24,404 bases of DNA from contig DATBWU010000340.1 of assembly GCA_036514635.1 (NCBI GenBank), positions 1 through 24,404 on the forward strand. Reading direction: 5' to 3'. This DNA is from DASSFZ01 sp036514635 (GTDB taxonomy: Bacteria; Chloroflexota; Anaerolineae; Fen-1058). Positions 1 to 5,718 of this stretch are shown piece by piece. Every line of letters starts with the position of its first letter. Position 1 is the stretch's first letter. A program made the position numbers and the translations under genes. A model generated the notes under the pieces. It made no database searches, was not told the origin of the DNA, and worked only from the letters and a program-made list of their open reading frames with translations.

Positions 1-129
1 CGGCGGGGCTGTCATGCCCTGCCGTATCGCCTCGCCCAGGCACTCCCGGCCCTCGGTCCCCAGCGCCAGGCAGAGCCAGTAGAACTCTTCCTCGTCAGGA
101 CTTTTTAGACTTCCGCGTTCGTTGCTCAT
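1..129 (-). CDS. Small hypothetical protein, partial at the left edge
   Basis: An open frame starts at the ATG at 129 on the minus strand and runs off the window after 43 codons. It begins MSNERGSLKSPDEEEFYWLC and ends GMTAPP. It overlaps the 3' end of the XRE repressor by 35 bases, as expected for translational coupling. I do not recognise a family; it is acidic near the N-terminus and has no membrane segment. If the window is circular with its 8-base terminal repeat collapsed, the frame continues at the right edge and stops at 24295, giving about 76 residues. If the ends abut without overlap, it stops at 24354, giving about 59 residues. Either way it would lie between the repressor and the Mrr-like gene in one lysogeny operon. 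ImmA/IrrE proteases often follow such repressors, but no HExxH motif is visible in this part. Confidence 0.55.
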   Translation of the reverse strand, partial: MSNERGSLKSPDEEEFYWLCLALGTEGRECLGEAIRQGMTAPP

Positions 130-469
130 TGGCGATCTTCACCATCTCCCGCGCCAGATGCAGCATCCGCTCTTTTTCGTCGGGCGGGGCCTGTTGGTAG
201 AGGTGGATAAGCTCATCAACGCCCGAATCGTAATTGGGTGCCTTGGGCAATAAGCCAGCCTCTTTGAATGCCTCTTCGGGAGGAATATTCATGGCTTGTG
301 AAATCAACAAAAGAGCATCCCATCCAATGCCCTTCTCCCTACTTCTAGCCTTACTGATAACCGAATGGGCAATCCCCGCTTTCTTAGCAAGCTGATTGTC
401 ATTCAAGCCCAATTTATCCAATTGATTGTCCAACCAGGGGAAGAATGTTTGTGGGAGTTGTTTGCTCAT
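95..469 (-). CDS. XRE-family (CI-like) transcriptional repressor
   Basis: This 124-residue protein probably represses the lytic or transfer genes and its own promoter. A helix-turn-helix of the XRE type is visible at about residues 23-45 (NDNQLAKKAGIAHSVISKAR), followed by a helical region and a Lys-rich tail. The frame stays open upstream to 658, but I chose the ATG at 469 because the HTH family normally begins just before this point and the upstream stretch carries the operators and promoters. It is divergent from the Cro-like gene at 600, with five TGTGTC-N4-GACACA-type sites between them, two of them perfect. That geometry is typical of a phage or ICE lysogeny switch. There is no LexA-type peptidase domain, so induction would need a partner or another signal. 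Confidence 0.85.
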   Translation of the reverse strand: MSKQLPQTFFPWLDNQLDKLGLNDNQLAKKAGIAHSVISKARSREKGIGWDALLLISQAMNIPPEEAFKEAGLLPKAPNYDSGVDELIHLYQQAPPDEKERMLHLAREMVKIANEQRTRKSKKS

Positions 470-488
470 GAAGTGTGTCGCCCGACAC

Positions 489-517
489 ATTATGTCTGGT
501 TTTGCTTGGTCTGTAGA
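489..517 (-). promoter_or_regulatory. Repressor promoter
   Basis: On the minus strand, TCTACA (517-512) lies 17 bases from CATAAT (494-489). Each box matches the consensus at four or five positions. The predicted start is near 482, only about 13 bases before the repressor ATG at 469. The -35 lies inside the operator at 506-521 and the start region lies inside the perfect operator at 474-489, which fits autoregulation. Confidence 0.45.
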
Positions 518-534
518 CACGATGAATGTTACTA

Positions 535-563
535 TTGACACAGAGATATTGCTATGATAGTAT
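535..563 (+). promoter_or_regulatory. Early rightward promoter
   Basis: A perfect -35 box TTGACA (535-540) is followed after 17 bases by TAGTAT (558-563, four of six matches). The predicted start is near 570, about 30 bases before the ATG at 600. The -35 overlaps the operator at 527-542 and the -10 abuts the perfect operator at 563-578, so repressor binding would block it. Confidence 0.6.
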
Positions 564-599
564 GTGTCCATAGACACAGTAAGATTGGTTTTTGGACAC

Positions 600-851
600 A
601 TGGCAAAGCTGCTTACCCCCACCCAAACTCTCAAGCACTGGGCCGCCAGCGAAGACAAGACTGCCGCTGACTTCGCCCGCGAAACTGGCTATCAATACAA
701 CTACACCACGCAGTTGTTTCGCGGCGACCGCGAGATCACACCTGAAACGCTGGGCTGGATTTGCATCGTCTACGGCGGCCAGGTCGCCGAGCCGATCGCG
801 GCGGCGATGCGGGCGGCGGGGGTGACGAAGAAGACGAACGGAGGCGAGTGA
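600..851 (+). CDS. Small Cro-like DNA-binding protein
   Basis: This 83-residue protein is the first rightward gene after the control region. The stretch TAADFARETGYQYNYTTQLF at about residues 20-39 has the spacing of a lambda-repressor-type helix-turn-helix, followed by GDREITPETLGWI, which fits the next helices. The ATG at 600 is preferred to the GTG at 564 because an operator and the -10 box overlap the upstream codons. There is no clear Shine-Dalgarno sequence before it. Position, size and fold suggest a Cro-type antirepressor competing with the XRE repressor for the five operators. The C-terminus (AAAMRAAGVTKKTNGGE) is poorly conserved-looking. It overlaps the next start as TGATG at 849-853. 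Confidence 0.7.
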   Translation: MAKLLTPTQTLKHWAASEDKTAADFARETGYQYNYTTQLFRGDREITPETLGWICIVYGGQVAEPIAAAMRAAGVTKKTNGGE

Positions 852-1117
852 TGTTGTACATCAGGCCCTTTGATTTAGAGCAGGCATGGAAAGAGGTTTG
901 GGATGGCCGACATTGGGCGCTGGCGAAAGTCTTCGACACCCCATTGCTGTCTTTCGGAATCGACGGAGGCCGGATCGGCAAACTCGCGATCTGGCCGACC
1001 ACAGCCGAGAAGACGCTGACACGCGCGCTCTACAACTTCGATCAGGGGCTGGACTTCGACCGGTTGGATGATGGGGGGCGAAAGTTCTACGAGGAAATCC
1101 TAAAGGCGTTCGCATGA
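851..1117 (+). CDS. Hypothetical protein, 88 residues
   Basis: The start is the ATG at 851, which overlaps the stop of the Cro-like gene and has GGAGG just upstream. The protein (MLYIRPFDLEQAWKEVWDGR onward) is soluble and mixed alpha/beta in appearance, with several aromatic residues. I do not recognise a family and see no zinc, nucleotide or membrane motif. It is followed within 8 bases by a strong Rho-independent terminator at 1125-1180, so it may end the first transcript unit unless antitermination occurs. Confidence 0.65.
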   Translation: MLYIRPFDLEQAWKEVWDGRHWALAKVFDTPLLSFGIDGGRIGKLAIWPTTAEKTLTRALYNFDQGLDFDRLDDGGRKFYEEILKAFA

Positions 1118-1124
1118 TGTTTCG

Positions 1125-1180
1125 CCGCGCGGGAAGTGTGGCCGGTTCCGGGGCCGGGCACACCCGCGCGGTTTTGTTTT
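1125..1180 (+). terminator. Rho-independent terminator after the first early genes
   Basis: A nine-base GC arm CCGCGCGGG (1125-1133) pairs perfectly with CCCGCGCGG (1163-1171). Further pairing inside (TGTG with CACA) extends the stem, and the tract TTTTGTTTT follows at 1172-1180. A 14-base copy of the stem end and T tract (GCGGTTTTGTTTTG) recurs at 1335-1348 behind a much weaker hairpin. A terminator this early in the rightward transcript suggests that downstream expression depends on read-through, antitermination or another promoter. Confidence 0.75.
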
Positions 1181-1189
1181 GGCCCAATT

Positions 1190-1309
1190 ATGAACATAGA
1201 ACTCTTCGGCATTCTCTTACCCGGATGGTGTCTGCCCGCAATAGGGCTTGTAGTCATCGGCACTTTCTTGATCATGATAGCCAAGATCGACAGTAGCCAG
1301 GGGAAGTGA
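1190..1309 (+). CDS. Possible small single-span membrane protein, 39 residues
   Basis: A short frame from ATG 1190 to TGA 1307-1309 encodes a peptide starting MNIELFGILLPGWC, with one strongly hydrophobic segment at about residues 5-31 and a short polar tail ending DSSQGK. It lies directly after the terminator and has no good Shine-Dalgarno sequence, so its reality is uncertain. In its favour, several other very short single-span proteins occur in this element. Confidence 0.35.
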   Translation: MNIELFGILLPGWCLPAIGLVVIGTFLIMIAKIDSSQGK

Positions 1310-1364
1310 AATGCGCGGCGGTCAAGGCCAATGGGCGGTTTTGTTTTGCAATCATGAGGCGAAC

Positions 1365-1571
1365 ATGAAGAAACGATCTAAACCTACACGAGACATCGTG
1401 ACGATCTACGAGGATCCATACACGAAAACGAAAGCCGAAGGTCAGGCAGAACTGGTGAAATTCATTGGCTATGACCAATCTCCAAATGTCGAGAGACATC
1501 TGGTGCATTTCATCGGCGATGCGCCGGATCAATTTGTGGAGCGCACTATCGTAACTGATGCGGGTGAGTAG
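1365..1571 (+). CDS. Hypothetical protein, 68 residues
   Basis: The frame could begin at ATG 1311, but ATG 1365 is better placed behind AGG (1357-1359), and the first 18 codons overlap the repeated G-rich/T-tract leader. The product (MKKRSKPTRDIVTIYEDPYT at its start) is small, soluble and rather acidic in its C-terminal half, ending VDAGE-like (TDAGE). I do not recognise a family. The upstream segment 1312-1348 repeats the leader seen at 1168-1181. Confidence 0.5.
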   Translation: MKKRSKPTRDIVTIYEDPYTKTKAEGQAELVKFIGYDQSPNVERHLVHFIGDAPDQFVERTIVTDAGE

Positions 1572-1576
1572 TGAAT

Positions 1577-1751
1577 TGCGCGGCGGCGTGGTGGGAACAC
1601 GCTGACACAACCTAAGGCGACGCCTGGCGGGAAACAAGGTCACAAAATCAGCGACCGTAGCCGAGGATCTGCGAACTGGGTGACGAGCCAGACACTAACC
1701 GCCAGTGTTCGGGTCAAGCAAGCCAAAGCCGGTTCGAATCCGGCCCGCGCA
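1577..1751 (+). tRNA. tRNA-like sequence with distant halves, possibly degenerate
   Basis: A canonical T arm is present near the 3' end: GCCGG-TTCGAAT-CCGGC followed directly by CCGCGCA (1745-1751). Its seven-base partner TGCGCGG lies at 1577-1583, followed by a possible D stem GCGT/ACGC. The two halves are about 100 bases further apart than in a normal tRNA. GACAC after the D arm could pair with GTGTT far downstream, which would place an insertion in the anticodon loop, but no U33 and no convincing anticodon is visible. An alternative, shorter fold uses ACACT/AGTGT around a seven-base loop. It could be a degenerate tRNA, a tRNA with an unusual insertion, or a tRNA mimic. I am sure only of the T arm and the acceptor complementarity. 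Confidence 0.35.
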
Positions 1752-1794
1752 TCATGCTCAAAAACTTGTTGGGCTGCGAGTAACAGGAAAGAGC

Positions 1795-1914
1795 ATGCAG
1801 CTGCCGGTTGATCTGGGTGACGGCGGCGTTCCCGAGCCAGCAGAAGATGCAAAGCGCCCAGACGAGAAAGCAGCCCCAGCGCGATTGTACGTGCTGATGA
1901 AACAATGGGGGTGA
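1795..1914 (+). CDS. Small hypothetical protein, 39 residues
   Basis: The start ATG 1795 follows a good Shine-Dalgarno stretch (GGAAAGAG). The peptide begins MQLPVDLGDGGVPEPAEDAK and ends LYVLMKQWG. It is Pro/Asp-rich, without a membrane segment or recognisable motif. Its stop codon lies inside a perfect ten-base inverted repeat (1907-1935), so translation of its end would compete with that hairpin. Confidence 0.45.
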   Translation: MQLPVDLGDGGVPEPAEDAKRPDEKAAPARLYVLMKQWG

Positions 1915-1935
1915 GTGATCTGGCAACTCACCCCC
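1907..1935 (+). promoter_or_regulatory. Perfect ten-base hairpin before the 306-residue gene
   Basis: GGGGGTGAGT (1907-1916) is exactly complementary to ACTCACCCCC (1926-1935) around a nine-base loop. No T tract follows, so it is not a standard terminator. It spans the stop of the upstream small gene and lies 28 bases before the ATG at 1964, so it may protect mRNA or modulate translation. Confidence 0.55.
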
Positions 1936-1943
1936 GACAATTC

Positions 1944-1985
1944 AACCGGTTGCGGAGGAGCAAATGGAAACCCAAGTCTCAAACC
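1944..1985 (+). repeat. 42-bp direct repeat, copy 1 (ribosome binding site plus first codons)
   Basis: The 42 bases here are identical to 2884-2925. The repeat carries AACCGGTTGCGG, the Shine-Dalgarno GGAGGAG, the ATG and codons for METQVSN. Directly after it, the 14-base sequence TCTCAAACCCCACA occurs twice in tandem (1977-2004). Confidence 0.95.
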
Positions 1986-2884
1986 CCACATCTCAAACCC
2001 CACATCTCGACGCGCTGTTGGCGAAGTACGACGCAGCGCAGAAGGCCGAAGAGGCGCGGAAAAACCGCGAGGACGCAGAAGCCGAGCGCCTGCGGGCCGA
2101 AGAGGAAGCGGCCTGGGCACAGGAAGCCCGCGCGTGGTTCGAGAATTACCTCGGGCGAGAACTGGTCGCTGAACTACTGGACGGGACACCGCCAGTTGTT
2201 TATCCACCCGTCAATATTCATTTCACAACTCGGTTCGCAGATCTTTCTCTGGAGGCTCATCATAAAAGCGGCGAGTGTTGGATCAAAGGCAAGTATAGCA
2301 ATCTCAGGCTGCCCGTTCGTGATGAACTCGAGGTCGGACAACTCATCGCCACGGCGCACAATCAGCAGGAGCGAGTGCGGCGCGAGGCCATCGATCGCAC
2401 AATCTCGAACATTCAGCATCCGTATTACGACGGCGAGAGCGAGATTGAGCATTCGGTACAGTGTCCCTATGACCTGCTGATCGCCAGTTGGCCGGATGCG
2501 GCTGACGAAGTGCGCCCGGTGCTCGAAGCGAAACTCGCCGAGATTGCGACGGCCAAAGCCGAGTATGAAGACGCCAGGGAAGCGGCACGCGAGGAACAGG
2601 AGCGGGTGTGGCATCCGTTCACGCTCTTCGAGATCGTCCACGCCACCACGCCCGCTGATAGTGAGCCGGTTGTCGAATCGGTCTACAGCACCTATCCCAT
2701 GACCCTCTTGGGCTGGTGGCCCATCCTCGATCATGGCGAGATCGTCTCCATGCGAATCCCGTGTGTCCTGCGCGTGGAAGAGAAATACATCGCCAGCCCC
2801 GAGGCGGCCCCGCACTCGGCCTGTCGCACCACATGCAAAGCCGGCGTTCGGATCGTCTATCCGCCAGAAAACGTGAACGAATAA
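1964..2884 (+). CDS. Hypothetical protein with N-terminal coiled coil, 306 residues
   Basis: The start at ATG 1964 follows GGAGGAG at ideal spacing. Residues about 18-60 are a charged Ala/Glu/Lys/Arg-rich helix that looks like a coiled coil. The middle has a mixed fold with aromatic and Tyr-rich stretches, then a second charged helix (about 200-225, EYEDAREAAREEQERVW), and a C-terminal beta-rich part ending VRIVYPPENVNE. There is no membrane segment and no motif I can assign. It shares its translation start cassette and first seven residues with the next gene, which suggests duplication of the 5' end or capture of a new body behind an efficient start. It is the largest early gene of unknown function. 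Confidence 0.75.
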   Translation: METQVSNPTSQTPHLDALLAKYDAAQKAEEARKNREDAEAERLRAEEEAAWAQEARAWFENYLGRELVAELLDGTPPVVYPPVNIHFTTRFADLSLEAHHKSGECWIKGKYSNLRLPVRDELEVGQLIATAHNQQERVRREAIDRTISNIQHPYYDGESEIEHSVQCPYDLLIASWPDAADEVRPVLEAKLAEIATAKAEYEDAREAAREEQERVWHPFTLFEIVHATTPADSEPVVESVYSTYPMTLLGWWPILDHGEIVSMRIPCVLRVEEKYIASPEAAPHSACRTTCKAGVRIVYPPENVNE

Positions 2885-2925
2885 ACCGGTTGCGGAGGAG
2901 CAAATGGAAACCCAAGTCTCAAACC
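2884..2925 (+). repeat. 42-bp direct repeat, copy 2
   Basis: Identical to 1944-1985, offset by exactly 940 bases. It starts on the last base of the upstream stop codon and supplies the ribosome binding site, ATG and first seven codons of the 117-residue gene. Confidence 0.95.
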
Positions 2926-3257
2926 AAAAGCAGGCAATTGATATGCTCGTGCGGCAGAAGGTCATCGAAGAGCGCGAGGCGTGCCGGTTGATCGCCGAAG
3001 AAGCCGCAATCGCGTGGATTGAACAGGGCGAGTTAGTGAAGGGCTTTTCCGCGCGGGGGATTGGAATCATGATCACCGCGCGTTACATGAACATGACTAT
3101 GGCAGAGGTCGAAGAAGCGATCGCTGTCACCGCCATTCCCGGCGATGCTCGGCGCTGCGGCCAGTGCATACCCAACGGGATGATCTACGTTCGCCAGGAT
3201 GGAGCGCACGTCTGCGCGAATTGCAGGCACGTGCATAGCGGCGGGCAAGCCCAATGA
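2904..3257 (+). CDS. Hypothetical protein with C-terminal zinc ribbon, 117 residues
   Basis: The protein begins METQVSN, like its upstream neighbour, through the shared repeat. The N-terminal two thirds is helical and charged. The C-terminal part has two Cys pairs, CGQC and CANC, about 16 residues apart, followed by RHVH; together they look like a zinc ribbon. Such small zinc-ribbon proteins in early mobile-element operons usually bind nucleic acid or a polymerase, but the target here is unknown. Its TGA overlaps the next ATG (ATGA at 3254-3257), so the following genes are translationally coupled. Confidence 0.7.
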   Translation: METQVSNQKQAIDMLVRQKVIEEREACRLIAEEAAIAWIEQGELVKGFSARGIGIMITARYMNMTMAEVEEAIAVTAIPGDARRCGQCIPNGMIYVRQDGAHVCANCRHVHSGGQAQ

Positions 3258-3604
3258 CCACCTGTGCCCGCCCCGGCTGTCGCCGGCTACTCCCACGCAA
3301 ACGCACACGGCCCTCGGCCTATTGCTCCCCGGCCTGCAAGATGAAAGCCTTTCGCGCTCGGCGATCTGCGCTCAAAGAGCGAGCGGTGCAGAAACTGGTC
3401 GCCGATGCGCGCGCGGTCGTGGACGCCTGGCAGGCCCCAATCGGCAAAGGCTACAACTTCACCCCGGCGCTCGAACAACTGTGCCGGAATCCCCTCGTGT
3501 CAGGCCAGCAGGCCCAACGGCCTGAAGTCTCCTCCTCGCAACCCCGGCGCGGTCCTCGTATTGGCAACGACAAGGCCGCGCCGGGGCAGGGGGGTGAGGG
3601 ATGA
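3254..3604 (+). CDS. Zinc-finger protein with basic N-terminal module, 116 residues
   Basis: Cys4, Cys9, Cys24 and Cys28 form a C-x4-C-x14-C-x3-C pattern in a strongly basic context (YCSPACKMKAFRARR). Almost the same pattern appears in the protein at 6258-6743. After it comes a short helical region (residues 36-62) and a Pro/Gln/Arg-rich tail that looks disordered. It is probably a small DNA- or RNA-binding protein. It overlaps both neighbours by four bases, as part of a tight cassette of zinc-binding early proteins. Confidence 0.7.
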   Translation: MTTCARPGCRRLLPRKRTRPSAYCSPACKMKAFRARRSALKERAVQKLVADARAVVDAWQAPIGKGYNFTPALEQLCRNPLVSGQQAQRPEVSSSQPRRGPRIGNDKAAPGQGGEG

Positions 3605-3921
3605 ATCTTTCAGACCCGCCCCCAATGCGATCGTACGCCGAATGGTTGGAGGCTAACCCCGACATTGAAGAATCAGAGGAATGCTCCGACTGCGACGGCA
3701 AGGGGATAGTCGAGTGCTACACGTGCAGAGGCACGGGAGAAGTCGAGTGCTCAGGGTGCGGAAACGACCGCGACTGCGATGACTGCGACGGCACGGGCGA
3801 GATCAAATGCTCGGATTGCGCGGGCCTCGGAAACCAAGCTCACGCTCTCTACGAACAAACACGTCAGCGCGAGGAAGCACTTTGGAGAAAACACATCACC
3901 CTCGTCACTGTGTCAAAGTAA
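3601..3921 (+). CDS. DnaJ-type cysteine-rich zinc-binding protein, 106 residues
   Basis: The centre of this protein carries repeated CxxCxGxG-like elements: CSDCDGKG, CYTCRGTG, CSGCGND, CDDCDGTG and CSDCAGLG. This resembles the zinc-binding domain of DnaJ, but there is no J domain (no HPD motif) and no substrate-binding C-terminus, so it is not a DnaJ. Free-standing proteins of this type occur in phages and plasmids and may bind unfolded protein or nucleic acid. The C-terminal helix is charged and ends HITLVTVSK. The gene overlaps the upstream gene (ATGA), and its last codons already carry the first GTCAC of the array beginning at 3904. Confidence 0.75.
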   Translation: MNLSDPPPMRSYAEWLEANPDIEESEECSDCDGKGIVECYTCRGTGEVECSGCGNDRDCDDCDGTGEIKCSDCAGLGNQAHALYEQTRQREEALWRKHITLVTVSK

Positions 3922-4140
3922 CGGCTGTGACTGCTCGAAGCGTCACAGCGCCAGGCAGGTCACTCTGTGACGGTATTCGATACGTGACCGACCTGGTTAG
4001 TCACGTTGACAGCGGGTCACGGGTATGACTCGGCGACCGCCGCGTGACCGAGCACGGTCACAGCCAACCAGGTAGGTCACGGGTGTGACTCGGCGATCGC
4101 CGCGTGACCTGGTCGTGTCACAGTTCACCGATCAAGTCAC
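3904..4140. repeat. Left GTSAC array (about 16 pentamers; two 60-bp units)
   Basis: Exact GTCAC or GTGAC pentamers start at 3904, 3927, 3942, 3959, 3967, 3984, 4000, 4016, 4044, 4057, 4076, 4085, 4104, 4117 and 4136, with near-matches at 4025 and 4124. GTCAC and GTGAC are reverse complements of each other, so all are one site, GTSAC. From 4016 the spacing is 9-19-13-19, then again 9-19-13-19, giving two 60-bp tandem units. The array fills the space between the zinc-protein gene and the initiator gene. An imperfect inverted copy lies at 14833-15064. It could be a replication origin, a partition or translocase-loading site, or a packaging signal. Confidence 0.9.
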
Positions 4141-4176
4141 AATGGCCAACTCTCGGCGGGTGTGGGGGAATAACAG

Positions 4177-5016
4177 ATGACCAAGAAACATTGGATCATG
4201 ATCAAGCGCGGATTGAGCGAAGACCCCAAGCATCGTGAGCGGATGGGCGATTTGCTCTGGCTCTATCTCCACATCCTCGACCGCACGGATTGGGAGACCG
4301 GGATTGTCTACGGTTGGCGCGATGCCGAGGAAGCCATCGACATGAAGATGCAACCACGCACTCTGCGCGATCAGCGCCAACGCCTTCAAAACCTCGGTTA
4401 CATCACCTGTAAACAGGAGCGGCGCGGACAACGGATCGTCGTTCACAACTGGAGCAACCCCAAGAACTACTCCGGAGAAGTTCTCAATTGCAGGGTGACA
4501 CCTGGGGTGTCACCCTTGTTGTCTAAGGGTGACACCGAGGGTGACACCGAGGGTGACACCGAGGGTGCGGAGAATACGAGTAGTTTCCGCGAGCTAACAA
4601 TTAAAAGATCATGGATCATGGATCATGGATCAGAGAGGAGCGCGGCTGCGCCGCGCCGCGCGCCAAAATCGGCCCCGGAAGTTCATCCCGCGCTGCTCGT
4701 TTACCGCGAGGTGACGGGCCATTACCCACACTCCGCAGTTGCAGATCAAGTCATCACAGCCGTCAACGGCAAGAGCGCCGAAGTCCTCACGCCTTTCTAC
4801 GCCGAGTGGTGCTCGCGCGGCTACAACTCCAACTCGATCAAGTGGTGCACCGAGTGGGCCGCGACCGGAACGATTCCGCCGCAAGGCGCGAACGGGAGAA
4901 AGCCGAATGTCAGCGCAAACAATCCAGCAGGCCGTCCGAAACTTGCTGATCCAACCCCGGAGCAGTTGGCCCGCGACCGCGCCATCCGGGCCGCCCGCGA
5001 CAATCGGAAGTCCTGA
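4177..5016 (+). CDS. Replication initiator, phage O / DnaD-like
   Basis: The protein has 279 residues. Residues about 20-95 look like a winged helix of the kind found at the N-terminus of phage replication proteins: a helical part, then RTLRDQRQRLQNLGYITCKQ and the wing RRGQRIVVHNW. A low-complexity linker (GDTE repeated three times, residues 119-130) is encoded by DNA iterons. The C-terminal part, about 168-235, resembles a DnaD/DnaB_2 domain (FYAEWCSRGYNSNSIKWCTE, then WAATGTIP). A DnaC-like loader follows with a 110-base overlap, the usual initiator-plus-loader pair. The protein would bind origin iterons and recruit the loader and host DnaB. The start ATG 4177 lies behind a GGGGGA ribosome binding site. 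Confidence 0.75.
   Translation: MTKKHWIMIKRGLSEDPKHRERMGDLLWLYLHILDRTDWETGIVYGWRDAEEAIDMKMQPRTLRDQRQRLQNLGYITCKQERRGQRIVVHNWSNPKNYSGEVLNCRVTPGVSPLLSKGDTEGDTEGDTEGAENTSSFRELTIKRSWIMDHGSERSAAAPRRAPKSAPEVHPALLVYREVTGHYPHSAVADQVITAVNGKSAEVLTPFYAEWCSRGYNSNSIKWCTEWAATGTIPPQGANGRKPNVSANNPAGRPKLADPTPEQLARDRAIRAARDNRKS
4493..4632. repeat. Candidate replication origin inside the initiator gene
   Basis: Four elements occur in order. First is a perfect ten-base inverted repeat, GGGTGACACC / GGTGTCACCC (4493-4515, three-base gap). Second are three tandem copies of the 12-mer GGGTGACACCGA (4527-4562) with a partial fourth. Third is an AT-richer stretch at 4570-4606. Fourth are three copies of GATCATG plus a partial fourth (4607-4632), each with a GATC. 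Iterons followed by an AT-rich segment inside an initiator gene are the arrangement of the lambda origin in gene O. The 12-mers contain the same GTGAC core as the flanking arrays. Function is inferred from structure only. Confidence 0.6.
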
Positions 5017-5716
5017 CTGCCCGACGTGCCGCGGCCTGGGCTACGTGCGATACGACGTCCCGATCGGCCATCAGCTCTTCGGCAAGGCGCACGTGTGTGC
5101 GTGTCGTGACGGCGAGATTGCTCAGGTCAATGCCGAGCGTCTGCCCGGCCTGTCGAATCTCCTGCCAACTCAACTCGCCCTCACGCTCGACGACATCGCC
5201 GAGCGCGGCGAGTGCACGGCCAAGATGCTCGGCGCCGGGCGCGACTTCGCTGCGTTCCCCTATGGCATGTTGACCGTGTGGGGCGGGCCAGGCAACGGCA
5301 AGACCGCGCTCCTCATCGCGCTCGTCAACCATTTCAACACCATCCGCTTTGGCGAGGCCTACTACGTGCGCTTCGTTGACCTGCTCGACATCGTTCGGGC
5401 CGGCTACGAGGCCAAAGTCGAGCTTGACGCGCGCCGGCGCTACGAACGGCTGAAGAACATCTGGTTTCTGGCGATTGACGAGATGGACAAAGCCAACATG
5501 ACCGGCTGGGCCAGCGAGTTCCGCGCCCGGTTCTTCGACGACCGCTACACACTGGCGCGCGAACGGTTGTGCCATACGGCGATCGCGATGAACGACGATC
5601 CGGCCTCGTTACCGGACTATTTGTACGACCGTTTGCGATGGGGCGCCGCGCCGGGCGCGAATGGGTTTCGCATCGTTCACAACGCCGACGAAAGCGCACG
5701 GCCGGTAGGTCTATAG
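4907..5716 (+). CDS. dnaC: DnaC-like AAA+ helicase loader
   Basis: This 269-residue AAA+ ATPase probably loads the replicative helicase at the element's origin. A zinc-binding pair of Cys clusters, CPTC (38-41) and CAC (64-66), precedes the ATPase core, as in DnaC/DnaI proteins. Walker A is GGPGNGKT (126-133), Walker B is FLAIDEMD (187-194), a sensor-1 Asn is at about 229 (AMNDD), and an Arg-rich YDRLR motif is at 240-244. The ATG at 4907 has GGGAGA upstream and overlaps the initiator gene by 110 bases in another frame, which suggests coupled translation. IstB-type transposition proteins share the core, but the neighbouring initiator and zinc cluster favour DnaC. Confidence 0.8.
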   Translation: MSAQTIQQAVRNLLIQPRSSWPATAPSGPPATIGSPDCPTCRGLGYVRYDVPIGHQLFGKAHVCACRDGEIAQVNAERLPGLSNLLPTQLALTLDDIAERGECTAKMLGAGRDFAAFPYGMLTVWGGPGNGKTALLIALVNHFNTIRFGEAYYVRFVDLLDIVRAGYEAKVELDARRRYERLKNIWFLAIDEMDKANMTGWASEFRARFFDDRYTLARERLCHTAIAMNDDPASLPDYLYDRLRWGAAPGANGFRIVHNADESARPVGL

Positions 5717-5718
5717 CA

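Larger units (their letters stand above)
474..600. promoter_or_regulatory. Divergent control region with five repressor operators
   Basis: The 16-base palindrome TGTGTC-N4-GACACA occurs perfectly at 474-489 and 563-578. Related sites with one good half lie at 506-521 (TTGGTC/GACACG), 527-542 (TGTTAC/GACACA) and 585-600 (TTGGTT/GACACA). Centre-to-centre distances are about 32, 21, 36 and 22 bases, so several sites sit about two to three helical turns apart. The two perfect sites lie against the two predicted start-site regions, and the last site touches the ATG at 600. By analogy with lambdoid switches, the XRE repressor and the Cro-like protein are the likely ligands; that assignment is inference. 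Confidence 0.8.

Noticed and set aside
1114..1296. 60-residue rightward frame beginning MMFRRAGSV
   Set aside because: It runs through the strong terminator hairpin and its sequence looks like translated structured DNA; the overlapping 39-residue frame has a more protein-like membrane segment.
1577..1751. Group I intron or tmRNA
   Set aside because: The interior is only about 100 bases and I see no paired P/Q/R/S core elements and no tag-peptide frame. Only the tRNA-like ends are supported.
3601..3921. DnaJ chaperone
   Set aside because: Only the Cys-rich zinc region is present; there is no J domain with HPD and no C-terminal substrate domain.
3904..4140. CRISPR array
   Set aside because: The repeated unit is only five bases with variable short gaps. 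There are no 25-40 base repeats with unique spacers and no cas genes.
4907..5716. IstB-type transposition protein of an insertion sequence
   Set aside because: No IstA transposase or terminal inverted repeats are adjacent, while an initiator gene with iterons overlaps it and the N-terminal Cys clusters fit helicase loaders.
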